Source: Dyella caseinilytica
Lineage (GTDB): Bacteria; Pseudomonadota; Gammaproteobacteria; Xanthomonadales; Rhodanobacteraceae
Direction of reading: 5' to 3'
Length of the DNA: 64,000 nt
NCBI RefSeq assembly: GCF_016865235.1
Contig: NZ_CP064030.1
Coordinates: forward strand, 1,550,001-1,614,000
How positions within the stretch are numbered: the first letter of the stretch is position 1; the number at the start of each line of letters is the position of its first letter. Positions 1 to 9,179 of this stretch are shown here, piece after piece. The notes below the pieces were generated by a model that had not been told where the DNA came from, searched no databases, and saw only the letters and a program-made list of their open reading frames with translations. A program made the position numbers and the translations under genes.

Positions 1-953
1 ACGTGGAGATTCAGGCGTTCCTGCAAGCGCAGCGATCCAGCGGCGCGATCGTGCGCGGCATCGAAACGTCGGAAGAACCGAAAGTTTCGGATTTCAATAC
101 ACACATGATCGAGGGTTCGTTCGACTCGCTGACACCGCGTAGCTGGAACATTGTGCTCGGCAAGGATCTCGCCGTGCAGCTGGGCGTCAGTGTTGGCGAC
201 TCGGTGATCATGGTGGTACCGGTGTTGCGCGCCACCCCATCGGGTGCCATGCCCTTGCTGCGCCGCTTCAAAGTCAGCGGCATCTTCGAGATGGGCATGG
301 AGGAGTTCGATTCCGGGACCGGTTTGATCAACATGCAAGATGCCGAAGCGCTCGCCGGCGTCAACGGTCCCACGGGCATTCGTCTCAAACTGGATGACAT
401 GTACAACGCCCATTCCGTCGCGCGTGACCTGGCCAACACGCTGGGGCAGATCTACATGGTGACGACGTGGATGGACAGCCATTCCAACTTCTTCTCCGCG
501 ATTTCGATGGAGAAGAAAGTGATGTTCATCATCCTCTCGTTGATCATCCTGGTAGCGGTCATCAATCTGATTTCGATGCTGATGATGCTGGTGACGGACA
601 AGCAGGCGGATATCGCCATTCTGCGAACGCTGGGCTCGACCCCGCGCAGCATCATGGGCATGTTCATGGTGCAAGGCGTGTTGGTGGGTGTGGTAGGTAT
701 CTTTTTTGGCGTGACCCTGGGGTCGCTGCTGTCGTGGCGCTTGCCTGGCATCGTGAAGTGGATCGAGCACGTCACGGGATATACCTTCCTTTCGCCTGAT
801 ATTTATTACATCAGCGAAGTGCCCAGCAAACTCGACTGGCATGACGTGACCTGGGTGGCGCTGATCACCTTCGCCTTCGCCATGCTTGCTACGCTGTATC
901 CCGCCTGGCGTGCATCGCGTACCCAACCGGCGCAGGCGCTGCGCTATGAATAA
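1..953 (+). CDS. lolC: Lipoprotein-releasing ABC transporter permease LolC/LolE (5' truncated by window)
   Basis: This is the C-terminal part of the inner-membrane permease that, with LolD, extracts mature lipoproteins for transfer to the LolA chaperone. The visible 316 residues include a periplasmic domain, then an FtsX-type membrane module: a hydrophobic helix around residues 172-197, the conserved cytoplasmic stretch DIAILRTLGSTPRSIMGMF, and two more helices near the C-terminus. The reading frame is open at the left edge, so the apparent GTG at position 3 is not the true start. The stop lies inside the start of lolD (8-nt overlap), which indicates translational coupling. Whether it should be called LolC, LolE or a merged LolF-type permease cannot be decided from the visible part. 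Confidence 0.88.
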   Translation, partial: VEIQAFLQAQRSSGAIVRGIETSEEPKVSDFNTHMIEGSFDSLTPRSWNIVLGKDLAVQLGVSVGDSVIMVVPVLRATPSGAMPLLRRFKVSGIFEMGMEEFDSGTGLINMQDAEALAGVNGPTGIRLKLDDMYNAHSVARDLANTLGQIYMVTTWMDSHSNFFSAISMEKKVMFIILSLIILVAVINLISMLMMLVTDKQADIAILRTLGSTPRSIMGMFMVQGVLVGVVGIFFGVTLGSLLSWRLPGIVKWIEHVTGYTFLSPDIYYISEVPSKLDWHDVTWVALITFAFAMLATLYPAWRASRTQPAQALRYE

Positions 954-1659
954 GCCTATGACGAATGCTTCGACGGACATCGTGCTGCGTGCCAGCCATA
1001 TCGCCAAGACCTATGAAGAAGGCGATCTGCACACCAAGGTGCTGACCGATGTGAGCTTCACCCTCAAGCGCGGTGAAACCTTGTCGATTGTCGGCGCATC
1101 CGGCTCCGGCAAGAGCACGCTGCTGCATATCATCGGCGGACTTGATACGTTGACCAGTGGCGAAGTGGAAGTGGAAGGCCAGCTGCTTTCCAAGCTTTCC
1201 GATGCGGCTCGCGGCCGTGTGCGCAATCGCTCGATGGGCTTCATCTACCAGTTCCATCATTTGCTGCCGGAATTCACTGCGCTCGAGAACGTGTGTATGC
1301 CGCTGCTGATTCGCGGCACCAACATCGGCGAAGCACAGAAGCAGGCCAAGGTGTTGCTGGAGCGCGTCGGTCTTGGCCAGCGTCTGGAACACAAGCCGTC
1401 CGAGCTTTCCGGTGGCGAACGCCAGCGCTGCGCAGTGGCGCGCGCGCTGGTCACGCGCCCTTCGTGCGTGCTGGGCGACGAGCCCACCGGTAACCTGGAC
1501 GAAGACAACGCCGCGCAGGTCTATGCCCTGATGCTGGAGTTGAATCGCGAGATCGGTACCAGTTTCATCCTGGTGACGCACGACAATCGGCTCGCAGCGC
1601 GCATGGACCGCACGCTGGAGCTGCACAACGGCGAACTGCGCGAGAAGAACGCCAACTAG
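946..1659 (+). CDS. lolD: Lipoprotein-releasing ABC transporter ATP-binding protein LolD
   Basis: This cytoplasmic ATPase powers lipoprotein release from the inner membrane. The 237-residue product has the Walker A motif GASGSGKST (about residues 50-58), a Q-loop near FIYQFHHLLPEF, the signature LSGGERQR (about 155-162), Walker B plus D-loop GDEPTGNLD and the H-loop VTHD. FHHLLPEFTALENV is typical of LolD. The ATG at 946 overlaps the permease stop. The frame stays open to 886, but that would run far into the upstream gene, so 946 is preferred. Confidence 0.95.
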   Translation: MNKPMTNASTDIVLRASHIAKTYEEGDLHTKVLTDVSFTLKRGETLSIVGASGSGKSTLLHIIGGLDTLTSGEVEVEGQLLSKLSDAARGRVRNRSMGFIYQFHHLLPEFTALENVCMPLLIRGTNIGEAQKQAKVLLERVGLGQRLEHKPSELSGGERQRCAVARALVTRPSCVLGDEPTGNLDEDNAAQVYALMLELNREIGTSFILVTHDNRLAARMDRTLELHNGELREKNAN

Positions 1660-1745
1660 ACGACCGGTTCGCGTACTGGGCTGCTTCGCCTCAGCCCAAC
1701 CGAAGCGCAGCGACATTCCTTCAGCAGCAAAAGCTTGCCTCCTAC

Positions 1746-4121
1746 ATGGAGGCATCGCCGCGTGCGCTAGTTTCGCCTGATCGGGAGGCGAGTAGCAGGC
1801 ACGTGCAGCAAACAGGAACATGGCCGGGAGTGATAGTGGTAGCTATCGCGCTGCTAGCCGGCGCGCTCTCGGTGCAGTGGCTGCCGGTATTGCCATCGCG
1901 TTTGTGGATAACGATTCTGCTTGGTGCGGCCTTGCTGCTCAGTTGGCGGATTCCGCCGTTGCGCTGGCTGTTCATCGTCTTACTCGGCTTTGGGTGGGCT
2001 GCATGGCGAGGTGGTATGGCTATGCAGGAGCGCCTGCCTGCCGATTGGGAGGGGCAGGATTTCGAAGTGCAGGGTCGTGTAATTGGCTTGGCACAGAGCC
2101 GGGCCGATGCGACGAGCTTCCTGTTCCAGATTGAGCGCGCTGCACGCAACGGACAAGCTGTGCCTTGGCATGGCCTTGCTCGCATAAGTTGGTACGGCGA
2201 GCCTCCTGCGGAGCTGGTACCTTGTTCGCGCTGGCAATTGCAACTTCGTTTGCGCCGGCCTCGTGGCATGGTCAACCCCGGTGGTACCGATAGTGAGCGC
2301 AGTGCGCTGGCGCGGGATATCGCTGCGGTTGGCTATGTGCGCGACGATTCGTCCAATCAGCGGCAATCCGCGACTGCCTGGTGCATGGATCGACTGCGCG
2401 CATCGCTGGCCAGCGATATTCAGCAGCGTGTGTCGGACACCCATGACGCGACGCTGCTGCGCGCATTTACTATTGGCGACACACGTGGTCTGGACACACA
2501 GGACTGGGACGTCGCACGTGCAAACGGCGTTTCTCACCTGATCGCCATTTCGGGATTTCATGTTGGTGTGGCTGCCGTGTTTGGTGCCTGGTTGTGCTGG
2601 ACGTTCTATTGGGCGTGGCCATCGTTGGCCTTGTATTGGCCTCGCCCGCAGGCGCAAGCCACGGCAGCGCTGTCATGGGCTTTTGCCTATGCGGGCGTTG
2701 CCGGTTTCGGCATGCCTACAGTGCGCACCGTGCTGATGATTGCCACGGTTGCCCTTGCCCGATGCAGTCGACGCGCGACAGGAGGTGCGAACATCTTGGC
2801 GCTCGCGTTGATCGCCATTTTGCTTGTGGATCCCTTGGCGGTGCTTGAAGCCGGATTCTGGCTTTCGTTTGTAGGCGTGGGCTTTCTGATCCTGTGCCTG
2901 GAAACCAAAGGGCGCGGACTGCGCGCGTTTTTACATGAGCTGACGGTGGGCCAGATCGTGATGACGGTGGCATTGTTGCCGCTCACCTTGTGGTTTTTTG
3001 GAGAGGCATCCCTAGTCGGCGCCTTGTCCAATCTGGTTGCCGTACCTTTTGTCAGTTTCGTGATTGTGCCCTTCGCGTTGTTGGGCCTGTTGCTGCTGAT
3101 GATATGTCCGCCATTGGCGACGCCGATACTCTGGTTATCGGCATGGCTCGCACATGCTCAGTGGTGGCTCTTGGAGCAAACGGCCCATTGGCCGGGCGCA
3201 CATTGGTATTTGCCGACGATGCAACCGTGGGCGTTGATGCTGGCGACACTTGGCGCCGTCTGGCTGTTCATGCCACGTGGCGTGCCGCTGAGAGCGCTGG
3301 GTGTTTTGCTGTTCCTGCCTTTGCTGTGGCCAATACAGCATGTGCCGGATAAGGGGGCATTCCAGGCTTGGGTGCTGGATGTAGGGCAGGGCTTGTCGGT
3401 GTTAGTGCGCACGCGTGATCACGCTTTGGTCTACGACGCCGGTGCACGTTATCCCTCGCAATTTGATCTTGGTGAGGCCGTGGTGATTCCTTCACTGCAC
3501 GCGCTCGGCATCGATAGCCTGGACATGTTGATGGTGAGCCATGCCGATAACGATCACGCCGGTGGTGCGCCCGCTGTGGCGGCGGCTTTCCCGATGGCGC
3601 GTCGTTATGCGGGTGAACCGGATCGCATGCAGCTGCCGGCAGAACAGTGTCTCGCGGGCCAGCAATGGGAATGGGATGGTGTGCGTTTCCGAGTGTTGAG
3701 TCCGGACGGAATGGGAGCGGCGTCTACGGCCAATGACCGATCCTGTGTCTTGCTGGTGGAGGGAAGGGGCGGCCGGTTACTGCTGACGGGTGACATCGCC
3801 TCTGACACGGAGCCGCGTGTCGCGGCCGCTTTGGGATCGGGGCCGCCATTGGTGTTGCAGGTACCTCACCATGGCAGCCGAACGTCTTCCAGCGCACCAT
3901 TCATCAAGGCGATCGAACCTGAGTTGGCCGTCGTTTCGGCCGGCTGGCTCAATCGTTTCGGTCACCCGCGGCCCGAGGTGCTCGCGCGCTATGCACAAGC
4001 CGGCGTACCGGTCTTGAATACCGCACGGGAAGGCGCCATTCAGATTGAGTTCCCAGCCACCGCACAGCCCTTTGTCGCGGCTCGCTGGCGGCGGCTGGAG
4101 CGGCGTTACTGGCGGGAATGA
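1746..4121 (+). CDS. comEC: DNA internalization/competence protein ComEC/Rec2
   Basis: This is the inner-membrane channel for single-stranded DNA during natural transformation. The 791-residue protein has N-terminal hydrophobic helices, a soluble DUF4131-like segment, a central multi-helix Competence domain (containing AISGFHVGVAAVFGAW), and a C-terminal metallo-beta-lactamase-like domain with VSHADNDHAGG around residues 596-606 and a later PHHGSRTSS. Length and domain order match Gram-negative ComEC. An 86-nt gap separates it from lolD, an order I recall from other Xanthomonadales. The start ATG lies just upstream of the first hydrophobic segment; an alternative start slightly downstream cannot be excluded. 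Confidence 0.93.
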   Translation: MEASPRALVSPDREASSRHVQQTGTWPGVIVVAIALLAGALSVQWLPVLPSRLWITILLGAALLLSWRIPPLRWLFIVLLGFGWAAWRGGMAMQERLPADWEGQDFEVQGRVIGLAQSRADATSFLFQIERAARNGQAVPWHGLARISWYGEPPAELVPCSRWQLQLRLRRPRGMVNPGGTDSERSALARDIAAVGYVRDDSSNQRQSATAWCMDRLRASLASDIQQRVSDTHDATLLRAFTIGDTRGLDTQDWDVARANGVSHLIAISGFHVGVAAVFGAWLCWTFYWAWPSLALYWPRPQAQATAALSWAFAYAGVAGFGMPTVRTVLMIATVALARCSRRATGGANILALALIAILLVDPLAVLEAGFWLSFVGVGFLILCLETKGRGLRAFLHELTVGQIVMTVALLPLTLWFFGEASLVGALSNLVAVPFVSFVIVPFALLGLLLLMICPPLATPILWLSAWLAHAQWWLLEQTAHWPGAHWYLPTMQPWALMLATLGAVWLFMPRGVPLRALGVLLFLPLLWPIQHVPDKGAFQAWVLDVGQGLSVLVRTRDHALVYDAGARYPSQFDLGEAVVIPSLHALGIDSLDMLMVSHADNDHAGGAPAVAAAFPMARRYAGEPDRMQLPAEQCLAGQQWEWDGVRFRVLSPDGMGAASTANDRSCVLLVEGRGGRLLLTGDIASDTEPRVAAALGSGPPLVLQVPHHGSRTSSSAPFIKAIEPELAVVSAGWLNRFGHPRPEVLARYAQAGVPVLNTAREGAIQIEFPATAQPFVAARWRRLERRYWRE

Positions 4122-4203
4122 ATTGCCACCAGCCGCACGGTATACCTTTAGGACGCTGCTATCATGCTTGCTTCAGGCAAACGGCAGGGCCGGGAGTTAG
4201 GTT

Positions 4204-4878
4204 GTGGATGACTTGGGTCAGATTCTGATGGCTGGCGGCTGGGCGATGGCGCCCATCCTGATCTGCTCGGCGGTGGCGCTGGCGATCGTGTTGGAACGGT
4301 GCTGGACCTTGCGCCGCAGTTCGGTTTTGCCGGCAGGACTCTCTCAGGAAGTGCGCGAATGGGCGCGTTCCGATCAGCTCGATCCCGCCCACCTGGAAAA
4401 ACTTTCCACCGGTTCACCGCTGGGCGAATTGCTGGCCGCGGCGCTGGCCGTGCGCAATCGCCCGCGCGAACTGATCAAGGAGCGCATTGAAGATACCGGT
4501 CGCCACGTCGTGCACCGGATGGAGCGCTATCTGAACACGCTGGGCACCATCGCGCTGATCGGTCCGCTGCTCGGCCTGTTTGGCACGGTCATCGGCCTGA
4601 TCCGCATGTTCATGCAAGTGATGGTAGGCGGCATGGCCGATCCGACCAAGATGGCCGGTGGCATCGGTGAGGCACTGATCTGCACCGCAGCCGGTTTGAC
4701 TGTCGCGATCCCGGCCTATGTGCTGCATCGCTACTTCCGTTCCAAGGTGGCCGGTTACTGCGTGGACATGGAAAAGCAGGCTACCTTGCTGCTGGACGAT
4801 CTCACGCTGTCCGCGCCCGCGGCTACGCCACGCCCGCGTCGTGCCTCTGTCGCCGCTGGCGACAAGGCGCCGGTCTGA
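4204..4878 (+). CDS. exbB: ExbB/TolQ-type proton channel subunit
   Basis: This MotA/TolQ/ExbB family protein has 224 residues. Three transmembrane segments are visible: about residues 10-33, about 113-138 (GTIALIGPLLGLFGTVIGLI) and about 158-180 (GEALICTAAGLTVAIPAYVL), the last two carrying the family's conserved Gly/Ala-rich helices. With the next gene it should form a proton-motive-force-driven energizer. A GTG start at 4204 is chosen because GGGAG lies about 8 nt upstream; an internal ATG at 4228 lacks such a site. Its position before exbD and msbA suggests envelope transport, but the energized partner (TonB-like or otherwise) is not in the window. Confidence 0.9.
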   Translation: MDDLGQILMAGGWAMAPILICSAVALAIVLERCWTLRRSSVLPAGLSQEVREWARSDQLDPAHLEKLSTGSPLGELLAAALAVRNRPRELIKERIEDTGRHVVHRMERYLNTLGTIALIGPLLGLFGTVIGLIRMFMQVMVGGMADPTKMAGGIGEALICTAAGLTVAIPAYVLHRYFRSKVAGYCVDMEKQATLLLDDLTLSAPAATPRPRRASVAAGDKAPV

Positions 4879-4902
4879 GAGACAGTGGACAGGTTCTGAC
4901 AC

Positions 4903-5334
4903 ATGCGTATCGGTAACGACCGTCGTGGCGACGATTTCGAGATCAACGTGGTCTCGCTCATCGATGTGCTGCTGACTTTGTTGATGTTCTTCGTGCTCAC
5001 GACCACCTTCGTGCAGCACTCGCGTCTGAAAGTGAATCTGCCGCAAGCCAGCGCAGAAGATCGCGACATGCAGCAGCCGGCCATCACGGTCATGGTGGAT
5101 CGCGATGGCCATTTCTATGTGGGCAGCGACGAAGTGATCGGGCAGGGTGTGGACCCCCTCAAGACAGCGATTGCCCGTGTGGCTGGCGATGACCGCAGCC
5201 AGACCGTCACCATCCGCGCCGACGCGATGACGGCACACCAGAACGTGGTCACCGCCATGGATGCGCTGGGCCAGCTCGGCTTTACCCATCTTTCCATCGC
5301 GACGACGCCGACCCAGTCGGAAGCGGGCCAATGA
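4903..5334 (+). CDS. exbD: ExbD/TolR-type biopolymer transport protein
   Basis: This 143-residue single-pass protein has a short cytoplasmic N-terminus, then one membrane helix with the characteristic aspartate, INVVSLIDVLLTLLMFFVL (about residues 18-36). That Asp carries protons in ExbD/TolR families. A periplasmic domain of about 100 residues follows. It lies 24 nt after exbB, and its stop overlaps the msbA start by 4 nt (ATGA), so exbB-exbD-msbA-lpxK look like one operon. Confidence 0.92.
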   Translation: MRIGNDRRGDDFEINVVSLIDVLLTLLMFFVLTTTFVQHSRLKVNLPQASAEDRDMQQPAITVMVDRDGHFYVGSDEVIGQGVDPLKTAIARVAGDDRSQTVTIRADAMTAHQNVVTAMDALGQLGFTHLSIATTPTQSEAGQ

Positions 5335-7121
5335 GCGAAGGCAAAAAGAAAGTCGCGTTGTGGGACGCGGAAAGCCGCCGCGTCTACAAGCGATTGCTTG
5401 GTTATTCGGCCCGTTATTGGCCAGTGCTCCTGATCGCCATTGTGGGCTTCACGGTGGATGGCGGCGCCCTGGCGCTGTTCACTCGTGAGTTGCAGCCGAT
5501 TATGGATAACCTTCTGACGAAGAAGGATCCTCATCTCATCCATTGGATGCCGATCTGGATTATCGGCATCTTCCTGGTGCGCGGCATTGCGATCTACATC
5601 AGCAACTACGGCATGGGTTATGTCGGGCGCAACGTGGTGCAAACCATGCAGCGCGATGTGTTTGGCGCGTATCTTCATTTGCCGACGTCGTATTTTGGCA
5701 ATGAGCACTCAGGCCATCAGGTTTCGCGAATCACCTTCACCAGTGAACAGATTGCCGGCGCATCGACCGATGCACTGAAGGTGGCCATCACCGAAGGCGT
5801 GACCGTCATCGGCATGTTCTTCGTGATGCTGTACCAGAGCCTGTACCTCACCACGGCGTTGTTGGTGCTGGTGCCTGCGATCGTGCTGATAACGACGGCG
5901 GTGAGTCGTCGCTACCGCGTCATCAGCCGTCGTATCCAAGGCATGATGGGTTCGGTCACCGGCACGGTGGAAGAAATGCTGCAGGCCCATCGCGAGGTAC
6001 GCATCTATGCCGGCCAGCAGCAGGCTGCTGAGCGCTTCAAGCAGGTGTCCGGGCGCGCGCGTTATCTCAACCTCAAGATCGTGGCGACCAGTGCCCTATC
6101 GGGCTCGACCATTCAATCGGTGGCGTCGTTTGCGCTGGCGGGAATGGTGTTTCTGGCCTCGCGTCCGGCGGTGATTGACAGCATTTCGCCGGGTGTATTC
6201 ATGTCTGTCCTCGGCGCGATGGGCGGCATGCTTTCCTCGCTGAAGCGTCTGTCCAACGTGCAGTCGACGATTCAAACCGGCCTCTCGGCTGCGGAGAATT
6301 TGTTCGCGCTGATCGATACTCCGCCGGAAGTGGATCATGGCACTAAGGTGCTGGAACGTACGCGGGGCGACCTGCGCTTCGAGCAGGTACGCTTGATCTA
6401 TCCGCGCAGCGAAATGGAAGCCCTGTCTGGCGTGGATCTGCATTGCGCGCCGGGTACCGTTACTGCGTTGGTAGGACGTTCCGGCAGCGGCAAGAGCAGT
6501 TTGGTCAGCCTGTTGCCGCGTTTCAACGAACCGACCAGCGGCCGCATCCTGTTGGATGGTGCTGATTACGAAAGCTATACGCTGGCCTCGCTGCGCAAGC
6601 AGATCGCTTGGGTGGGGCAGCAGGTTGTGTTGTTCGATGGCACGGTGGCCGAGAACATCGCTTACGGTGAATTGGCCGGCGCCACTGAGCAAGACATCAG
6701 GGCCGCTGCCGAGGCTGCCAACGCGATGGAATTCATCGCCAAGCTGCCCAATGGCATCCACAATCAGATTGGCGAAGGCGGCAACATGTTGTCTGGCGGC
6801 CAGCGCCAGCGTATCGCCATCGCCCGCGCCATCCTCAAGAACGCACCGATCCTGGTGCTGGACGAAGCAACCAGTGCACTCGATACCGAATCGGAGCGTT
6901 TGATCCAGCAGGCCTTGCAGAGGTTGATGCGCGATCGAACCACGCTGGTGATTGCCCACCGTTTGTCTACCATCGAGCATGCCGACCAGATTGCGGTGAT
7001 GGATCATGGGCATGTTGTCGAGCGCGGCACGCATGCGGAATTGATCGCCATGGGCGGTCATTACGCAGCGTTGCATCGCATGCAATTCAACGAACCTTCT
7101 GTGGCCGTGGTTGCCCATTGA
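5331..7121 (+). CDS. msbA: Lipid A export ABC transporter/flippase MsbA
   Basis: This 596-residue half-transporter flips core-lipid A across the inner membrane. The N-terminal half is a six-helix ABC exporter domain. The C-terminal ATPase has Walker A GRSGSGKSS (about 382-390), signature LSGGQRQR (about 487-494), Walker B ILVLDEATSALD and the H-loop IAHRLST. Length equals typical MsbA, and lpxK follows immediately, the usual LPS-export pairing. The start ATG overlaps the exbD stop. Confidence 0.96.
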   Translation: MSEGKKKVALWDAESRRVYKRLLGYSARYWPVLLIAIVGFTVDGGALALFTRELQPIMDNLLTKKDPHLIHWMPIWIIGIFLVRGIAIYISNYGMGYVGRNVVQTMQRDVFGAYLHLPTSYFGNEHSGHQVSRITFTSEQIAGASTDALKVAITEGVTVIGMFFVMLYQSLYLTTALLVLVPAIVLITTAVSRRYRVISRRIQGMMGSVTGTVEEMLQAHREVRIYAGQQQAAERFKQVSGRARYLNLKIVATSALSGSTIQSVASFALAGMVFLASRPAVIDSISPGVFMSVLGAMGGMLSSLKRLSNVQSTIQTGLSAAENLFALIDTPPEVDHGTKVLERTRGDLRFEQVRLIYPRSEMEALSGVDLHCAPGTVTALVGRSGSGKSSLVSLLPRFNEPTSGRILLDGADYESYTLASLRKQIAWVGQQVVLFDGTVAENIAYGELAGATEQDIRAAAEAANAMEFIAKLPNGIHNQIGEGGNMLSGGQRQRIAIARAILKNAPILVLDEATSALDTESERLIQQALQRLMRDRTTLVIAHRLSTIEHADQIAVMDHGHVVERGTHAELIAMGGHYAALHRMQFNEPSVAVVAH

Positions 7122-7125
7122 TGCG

Positions 7126-8103
7126 ATGAGCCTGGCCGAGACGCTCCAGAAGGGCTGGTACGGCCAAGCGCGCTTACCCTGGTGGTGTTCGGCCCTGGCC
7201 GGGCTTTACGGCTTGGTGGTGGCTGCCCGGCGTGGCATGTATCGATTGGGTTGGTTGCAAACGGTGCGCCTGCCTTGTCCGGTGATCGTGGTCGGTAACC
7301 TGACGGCCGGCGGCACCGGCAAAACGCCGCTGACGCTGGCCTTGATCGAGGCTTTGCGCGAACGCGGCTATCGGCCCGGTGTGGTGAGTCGCGGCTATGG
7401 CGGTACGCAGCGCGGGCCCATGCTGCTTGGGGATCTTCCTGATCCTTCCGAGATGGGTGATGAGCCCGCGCTGATCCGCGCAGCAGGCGTTCCGGTGGCG
7501 ATTGGCCGGGATCGGCCAGCTGCTGCCAAGTTGTTGGTAGATGCCGGTTGCAATGTGCTCATTGCAGACGATGGCCTGCAGCATTACCGGCTGGCGCGCG
7601 ATATCGAAATCTGTGTGATCGACGGCGAACGCCGTTTCGGCAATGCTCACTTGATGCCGGCAGGGCCGTTGCGCGAGCCGCTGCGCCGCCTGGATCGCGT
7701 CGACTTCCGCGTCTGCAATGGTGGCGAGGCGCGGGCTCATGAAGTGCCCATGCGCTTGCGCGGTGGTACCGCTCGCGCCTTATTGGATGGACACGAACAA
7801 GCCTTGAGTGGCTTCTCAGGTATGCGCGTGCACGCCGTGGCGGCCATCGGCCATCCGCAGCGCTTTTTCGCTAGCCTGGCTGCGCAGGGCATCGAAGTGA
7901 TGCCTCACGCCTTCCCCGATCACCATGCCTTCGCCCCAGAGGATCTCGTTTTCAGTGACCATTTGCCGGTGCTGATGACCGAGAAAGATGCCGTGAAATG
8001 CCGGGCTTTTGCTCATGCTGACTGGTGGAGCGTTCCGGTCAGGGCTGAGTTGCCAGCCGCTTTTTACGACGCGCTTTGCGCGCGTTTACAGGACAAGGCC
8101 TAA
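7126..8103 (+). CDS. lpxK: Tetraacyldisaccharide 4'-kinase LpxK
   Basis: LpxK phosphorylates the 4' position of the lipid A disaccharide at the inner membrane. The protein (325 residues from ATG 7126) starts with a hydrophobic anchor and then has the P-loop VGNLTAGGTGKTPLT, RPGVVSRGYGG and LIADDGLQHYRLARD, all family hallmarks. A TTG at 7111 is in frame but lies inside msbA. The ATG 5 nt after the msbA stop is preferred. The kdsB gene that often follows lpxK is absent here, replaced by a DUF6165 gene and then the T6SS island. Confidence 0.95.
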   Translation: MSLAETLQKGWYGQARLPWWCSALAGLYGLVVAARRGMYRLGWLQTVRLPCPVIVVGNLTAGGTGKTPLTLALIEALRERGYRPGVVSRGYGGTQRGPMLLGDLPDPSEMGDEPALIRAAGVPVAIGRDRPAAAKLLVDAGCNVLIADDGLQHYRLARDIEICVIDGERRFGNAHLMPAGPLREPLRRLDRVDFRVCNGGEARAHEVPMRLRGGTARALLDGHEQALSGFSGMRVHAVAAIGHPQRFFASLAAQGIEVMPHAFPDHHAFAPEDLVFSDHLPVLMTEKDAVKCRAFAHADWWSVPVRAELPAAFYDALCARLQDKA

Positions 8104-8175
8104 ACCTCAGGCCAGGAGCGGTATCATAGACGCCGTTTCCGGCTGCGAGTCAGCCTTCTTCTGTACGAGGTTTTC

Positions 8176-8571
8176 ATGAGCCTGATCCAGGTACCGGTGT
8201 CCTTCGGCGAGCTGATCGACAAGATCACGATTCTCGAGATCAAGTCGCGGCACATCTCCGATCCGGCGAAGCTTGTCAACGTGCATAACGAACTCAATCT
8301 GCTCAATGCTACTTGGGCGAATCATCACGCGTCGCAGACCGATATCAGCAAGGAGCGCGAACGTCTGCTTGCCGTGAACGAAGCGTTGTGGGATATCGAG
8401 GACCGCATCCGCCTGAAGGAAAAGGCACAGCAGTTCGATGCAGAATTCATCGAGCTGGCACGCTCGGTGTATTTCCAGAACGACGAGCGTGCGGCGGTGA
8501 AGCGCGAGATCAATCTGAAGCTGGGTTCGCAGCTTGTGGAAGAAAAGTCTTACCAAAACTATCGTACGTAA
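8176..8571 (+). CDS. DUF6165 family protein
   Basis: This is a 131-residue soluble protein, highly charged and helical (IKSRHISDPAKL, KERERLLAVNEALWDIEDRIRLKEK), with no signal peptide or membrane helix. The N-terminal MSLIQVPVSFGELIDKITIL and the C-terminal LGSQLVEEKSYQNY match my recollection of the DUF6165 family, which occurs next to LPS or glycan genes. No reaction is known to me. It follows lpxK by 72 nt on the same strand and ends at a convergent junction with tssJ, marking the left border of the T6SS island. Confidence 0.75.
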   Translation: MSLIQVPVSFGELIDKITILEIKSRHISDPAKLVNVHNELNLLNATWANHHASQTDISKERERLLAVNEALWDIEDRIRLKEKAQQFDAEFIELARSVYFQNDERAAVKREINLKLGSQLVEEKSYQNYRT

Positions 8572-8582
8572 CCCGGCACAAT

Positions 8583-8607
8583 CCCGGCCGCTTCGATGGC
8601 GGCCGGG
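8583..8607. terminator. GC-rich hairpin between convergent genes
   Basis: A perfect 9-bp inverted repeat, CCCGGCCGC and GCGGCCGGG, with a 7-nt loop lies between the convergent DUF6165 and tssJ genes. There is no long T-run on either side, so termination on both strands is inferred from position and stem strength only. Confidence 0.5.
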
Positions 8608-8622
8608 CAGATCAGAAACACC

Positions 8623-9165
8623 CTAGCGCGATACGGTCGGCAGATCGTGAGGCACATCCTTCGACAGCATGATGGCATCGCCCACCAGTTCCAGCGTGAG
8701 TGGAGTGTCGGCGGACAGATCTTTCTTCGGCACGACCAGTCGCCAGCTGCCATCGGACTTGGCCTCACGGTAGAAGGCAACGATGCCTATGTACTGGGTG
8801 TCGGGCTTCAATGGCTGCGACATGCTTGCACTGCTGCCGGGATAAATCACTACGCCGCGCTCATCTTGCAGATCCTGCGTCAGAATGGTCTTGTCGCTGG
8901 CTAGCAAGTCGTCGTAACTCGCGTTCTGAAAGCGCTGGGTATCTTTGAGCTGGTACACACGCACAGCCACGGAATACGAGCGGCCAAGCGGGTCGGGATT
9001 GAGCATGGCGCGCGCTTTCATATCCACGTCCAGCGTAGTGACCTTCTTGTAAAAGGTGGCGTGGTACGCGCTGCTCGTGGCGCTAGACATGGTCTGCCAT
9101 GCGCCGCATGCGGACAGCAGCAGACACATGACGGCGACCATGAGGATTGGGGTGATGGTGCGCAT
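8623..9165 (-). CDS. tssJ: T6SS outer-membrane lipoprotein TssJ
   Basis: TssJ anchors the T6SS membrane complex (TssJ-TssL-TssM) to the outer membrane. The 180-residue product begins with a lipoprotein signal ending in the lipobox LLSAC (Cys20). The mature part is a beta-rich domain with AVRVYQLKD and LASDKTILTQDL, matching the SciN/TssJ pattern. It is the last gene of the long leftward T6SS transcript, 14 nt after tssG. Confidence 0.92.
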   Translation of the reverse strand: MRTITPILMVAVMCLLLSACGAWQTMSSATSSAYHATFYKKVTTLDVDMKARAMLNPDPLGRSYSVAVRVYQLKDTQRFQNASYDDLLASDKTILTQDLQDERGVVIYPGSSASMSQPLKPDTQYIGIVAFYREAKSDGSWRLVVPKKDLSADTPLTLELVGDAIMLSKDVPHDLPTVSR

Positions 9166-9179
9166 GAGAAACTCCCTTT

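Noticed and set aside
889..1821. 310-codon frame antisense to lolD
   Set aside because: No motif; lolD on the + strand has all ABC signatures.
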